DNA of 7,335 bases from Gemmatimonadota bacterium. GTDB taxonomy: Bacteria; ARS69. Positions 6,490 to 7,335 of this stretch are shown piece after piece. A program made the translations under genes and the position numbers. The notes under the pieces were generated by a model. It was not told where the DNA came from and made no database searches. It saw only the letters and a program-made list of their open reading frames with translations. How positions within the stretch are numbered: position 1 is the first letter of the stretch; the number at the start of each line of letters is the position of its first letter. The stretch covers positions 1 to 7,335 of the forward strand of contig JAGQIB010000265.1 of assembly GCA_020431545.1 (NCBI GenBank), written 5' to 3'.

Positions 6490-6639
6490 ATGAAGAAGCT
6501 CTCTCTCGAGAAGACGACGGTGCGCGAGCTGACGAACGGCGACCAGGAGAACGTGGTCGGCGGCCAGACGACGAACTGCTCGAACACCTGCGCCTCGGAC
6601 CTCGCGAGCGCGTGTACGGTCTGCAGCATCAACTGCTAG
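6490..6639 (+). CDS. RiPP precursor peptide, class I lanthipeptide-type leader with Gly-Gly site
   Basis: This is a 49-residue precursor of a ribosomally made, post-translationally modified peptide. The leader (residues 1-25) begins MKKLSLEKTTVRELT and ends ENVVGG, the pattern I associate with class I lanthipeptide-type GG leaders, where cleavage follows Gly25. The 24-residue core (26-49) starts with Gln26, holds five Cys (30, 34, 42, 45, 49) and eight Ser/Thr, has no Lys, Arg or aromatic residue, and ends in Cys49. Each Cys has a Ser or Thr two or three residues before it, suited to lanthionine rings. The start is ATG 6490: GGAG at 6478-6481 is 8 bases away. The ATG at 6484, two codons earlier, is only 2 bases from it. 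No modification enzyme, C39 peptidase or immunity gene is in the window except the divergent PGM1-like ligase. Alternatives are a disulfide-rich or radical-SAM-modified peptide. The precursor call is strong; the class is inferred. Confidence 0.85.
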   Translation: MKKLSLEKTTVRELTNGDQENVVGGQTTNCSNTCASDLASACTVCSINC

Positions 6640-6641
6640 TT

Positions 6642-6668
6642 TCGAGGCCCGCCGGCCGGGGGCCTCGA
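6642..6668 (+). terminator. Strong hairpin after the precursor gene
   Basis: A perfect 9-bp stem, TCGAGGCCC (6642-6650) with GGGCCTCGA (6660-6668), and a 9-base loop start two bases after the TAG stop. There is no T-tract, so it may be an atypical terminator or a 3' stabiliser of a short, abundant peptide mRNA. Either role would separate this gene from mmsA. Confidence 0.5.
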
Positions 6669-6740
6669 GCCTCCGGCCGGTCGCACGAGATTCGAGGTCC
6701 TGGGCCGTGCTCGGGCAGGCTCCGCCCCGCGGAACTCGTC

Positions 6741-6770
6741 TTGCCCGTCCCCGCTCGCCTTCGCTAGAGT
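6741..6770 (+). promoter_or_regulatory. Candidate promoter of the mmsA-type gene
   Basis: TTGCCC (6741-6746) and TAGAGT (6765-6770) are spaced by 18 bp, each matching consensus at 4 of 6 positions. Transcription would begin near 6777, about 21 bases before the ATG. The -10 hexamer is identical to the one proposed for the precursor gene. Confidence 0.5.
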
Positions 6771-6797
6771 GGCCTCTCCCCGACCCTGGAGAGTGCC

Positions 6798-7335
6798 ATG
6801 ACCGCCTCCGGCGGCCCCCCGCGGCTTTCCGACTACGTCGACGGCGCCTGGGTCGAGAGCCCGGCCGAGCCGGTCCACCCCGTTCGCAACCCCGCCACGG
6901 GCGAGGTCCTCGCCGAGACCCCACTGGGCGGCACCCGCGAAGTCGATCGGGCGGTTCGGGCCGCCGCGACGGCTTTTCCGGCCTGGCGCAGCGTGCCGCC
7001 CGTGCAGCGGGCCCGGCACCTGTTCGACCTGAAGTACGCCCTGGAACGCGACTTCGAGGAGCTCGCGGCGATCGTCACCCGGGAAAACGGCAAGACCCTG
7101 AGCGAATCCCGCGGAAGCGTCCGCCGCGGCATCGAGTGTCTCGAGGTCGCGGCCGGCGCCCCTTGTCTGCTGCTCGGGCAGGCGATCGAGGACGTCGCCA
7201 CGGGCATCGATTGCGAGTCGATCCGCCAGCCGATCGGCGTGTTCGCGGGGATCGCCCCCTTCAACTTCCCCGCCATGGTGCCGCTGTGGTTCTACCCGTT
7301 CGCGGTGGCTTGCGGGAACACGTTCGTGCTCAAGC
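6798..7335 (+). CDS. mmsA: Methylmalonate-semialdehyde dehydrogenase (CoA-acylating), 3' partial
   Basis: This is the first 179 residues of an aldehyde dehydrogenase of the MmsA/IolA type, which oxidises (methyl)malonate semialdehyde with NAD and CoA in valine, beta-alanine or inositol breakdown. Evidence includes the opening DYVDGAWVES (12-21), VRNPATGEV (29-37), ENGKT (96-100), and the MmsA-specific block SIRQPIGVFAG followed by PFNFPAMVPLWFYPFA (154-169) and CGNTFVLK (172-179). General aldehyde dehydrogenases usually have PWNFP at this point. The catalytic Cys and Glu lie beyond the window edge; a whole protein would be close to 490 residues. The ATG at 6798 has GGAG at 6788-6791, 6 bases upstream. 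It appears to have its own promoter and looks like ordinary cytoplasmic metabolism with no evident link to the precursor peptide. Confidence 0.92.
   Translation, partial: MTASGGPPRLSDYVDGAWVESPAEPVHPVRNPATGEVLAETPLGGTREVDRAVRAAATAFPAWRSVPPVQRARHLFDLKYALERDFEELAAIVTRENGKTLSESRGSVRRGIECLEVAAGAPCLLLGQAIEDVATGIDCESIRQPIGVFAGIAPFNFPAMVPLWFYPFAVACGNTFVLK

Noticed and set aside
6484..6639. ATG at 6484 as the precursor start
   Set aside because: It is only 2 bases from the GGAG ribosome site, whereas ATG 6490 has 8-base spacing and gives the usual MKKLSL opening.
6712..6747. Inverted repeat CGGGCA/TGCCCG upstream of mmsA as a terminator
   Set aside because: It has only 6 bp with a 24-base loop, overlaps the likely -35 element of mmsA and is expected by chance in this composition.
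6360..6767. 135-codon open frame overlapping the precursor and its promoter
   Set aside because: It is Arg-rich with no domain, starts inside the promoter island and overlaps the better-supported precursor in another frame.
1..7335. CRISPR array, tRNA, rRNA, insertion sequence or phage att site
   Set aside because: No regularly spaced repeats, cloverleaf, rRNA motifs, transposase or terminal inverted repeats were seen on either strand.

Overview
This 7,335-base window comes from a high-GC bacterium (about 70% G+C by eye, with strong third-position G/C in every gene). Many genes have Shine-Dalgarno sites, and ATG or GTG starts are used. The gene mix is an MdlAB/BmrCD-type ABC exporter pair, a patatin, a two-lobed protein resembling DUF6982, a PGM1-related ATP-grasp ligase, a lanthipeptide-type precursor and a methylmalonate-semialdehyde dehydrogenase. 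It would suit a Gram-negative-type high-GC phylum such as Eisenbacteria, Gemmatimonadota, Acidobacteriota or Myxococcota. The sequence alone does not settle which. No rRNA, tRNA, CRISPR array, transposase or attachment site is visible.

Layout. Bases 1-3920 (+) look like one transcription unit. It holds the 3' two thirds of an ABC exporter half-transporter (cut by the window edge), a second half-transporter overlapping it by the 4-base ATGA junction, and, 37 bases later, a patatin-like serine lipase. The two ABC proteins have complementary ATPase-site defects, so they almost certainly form an asymmetric heterodimer. A small 163-residue protein with two similar DG-containing lobes follows at 3998-4489 (+). 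Running toward it on the minus strand is a 530-residue ATP-grasp ligase (4541-6133) of the type named after the pheganomycin peptide ligase PGM1.

The 356-base divergent spacer 6134-6489 is the most unusual DNA in the window. It contains an A+T-rich island with a 9-bp direct repeat, a near-consensus Gram-positive-type LexA box (GAAC-N4-GTTC), a candidate promoter, and an RNA leader able to fold into nested stems. Directly downstream is a 49-codon gene (6490-6639, +). It encodes a classic RiPP precursor: a charged leader ending in Val-Val-Gly-Gly, then a 24-residue core with five Cys and eight Ser/Thr. A strong hairpin follows its stop codon. A separate promoter then drives an mmsA-type aldehyde dehydrogenase that runs off the right edge.

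How they may work together. PGM1 in the pheganomycin pathway joins an amino-acid-like residue to the N-terminus of a ribosomally made peptide. A PGM1-type ligase divergent from a RiPP precursor over a shared, possibly SOS-controlled spacer is therefore the best candidate here for an undescribed system. The link is inference. No LanB, LanC, LanM, radical-SAM or C39 peptidase gene is present in the window, and PGM1-related ligases also occur away from RiPP genes. The ABC/patatin unit is more likely a lipid or drug exporter with a lipid hydrolase than part of the peptide pathway.
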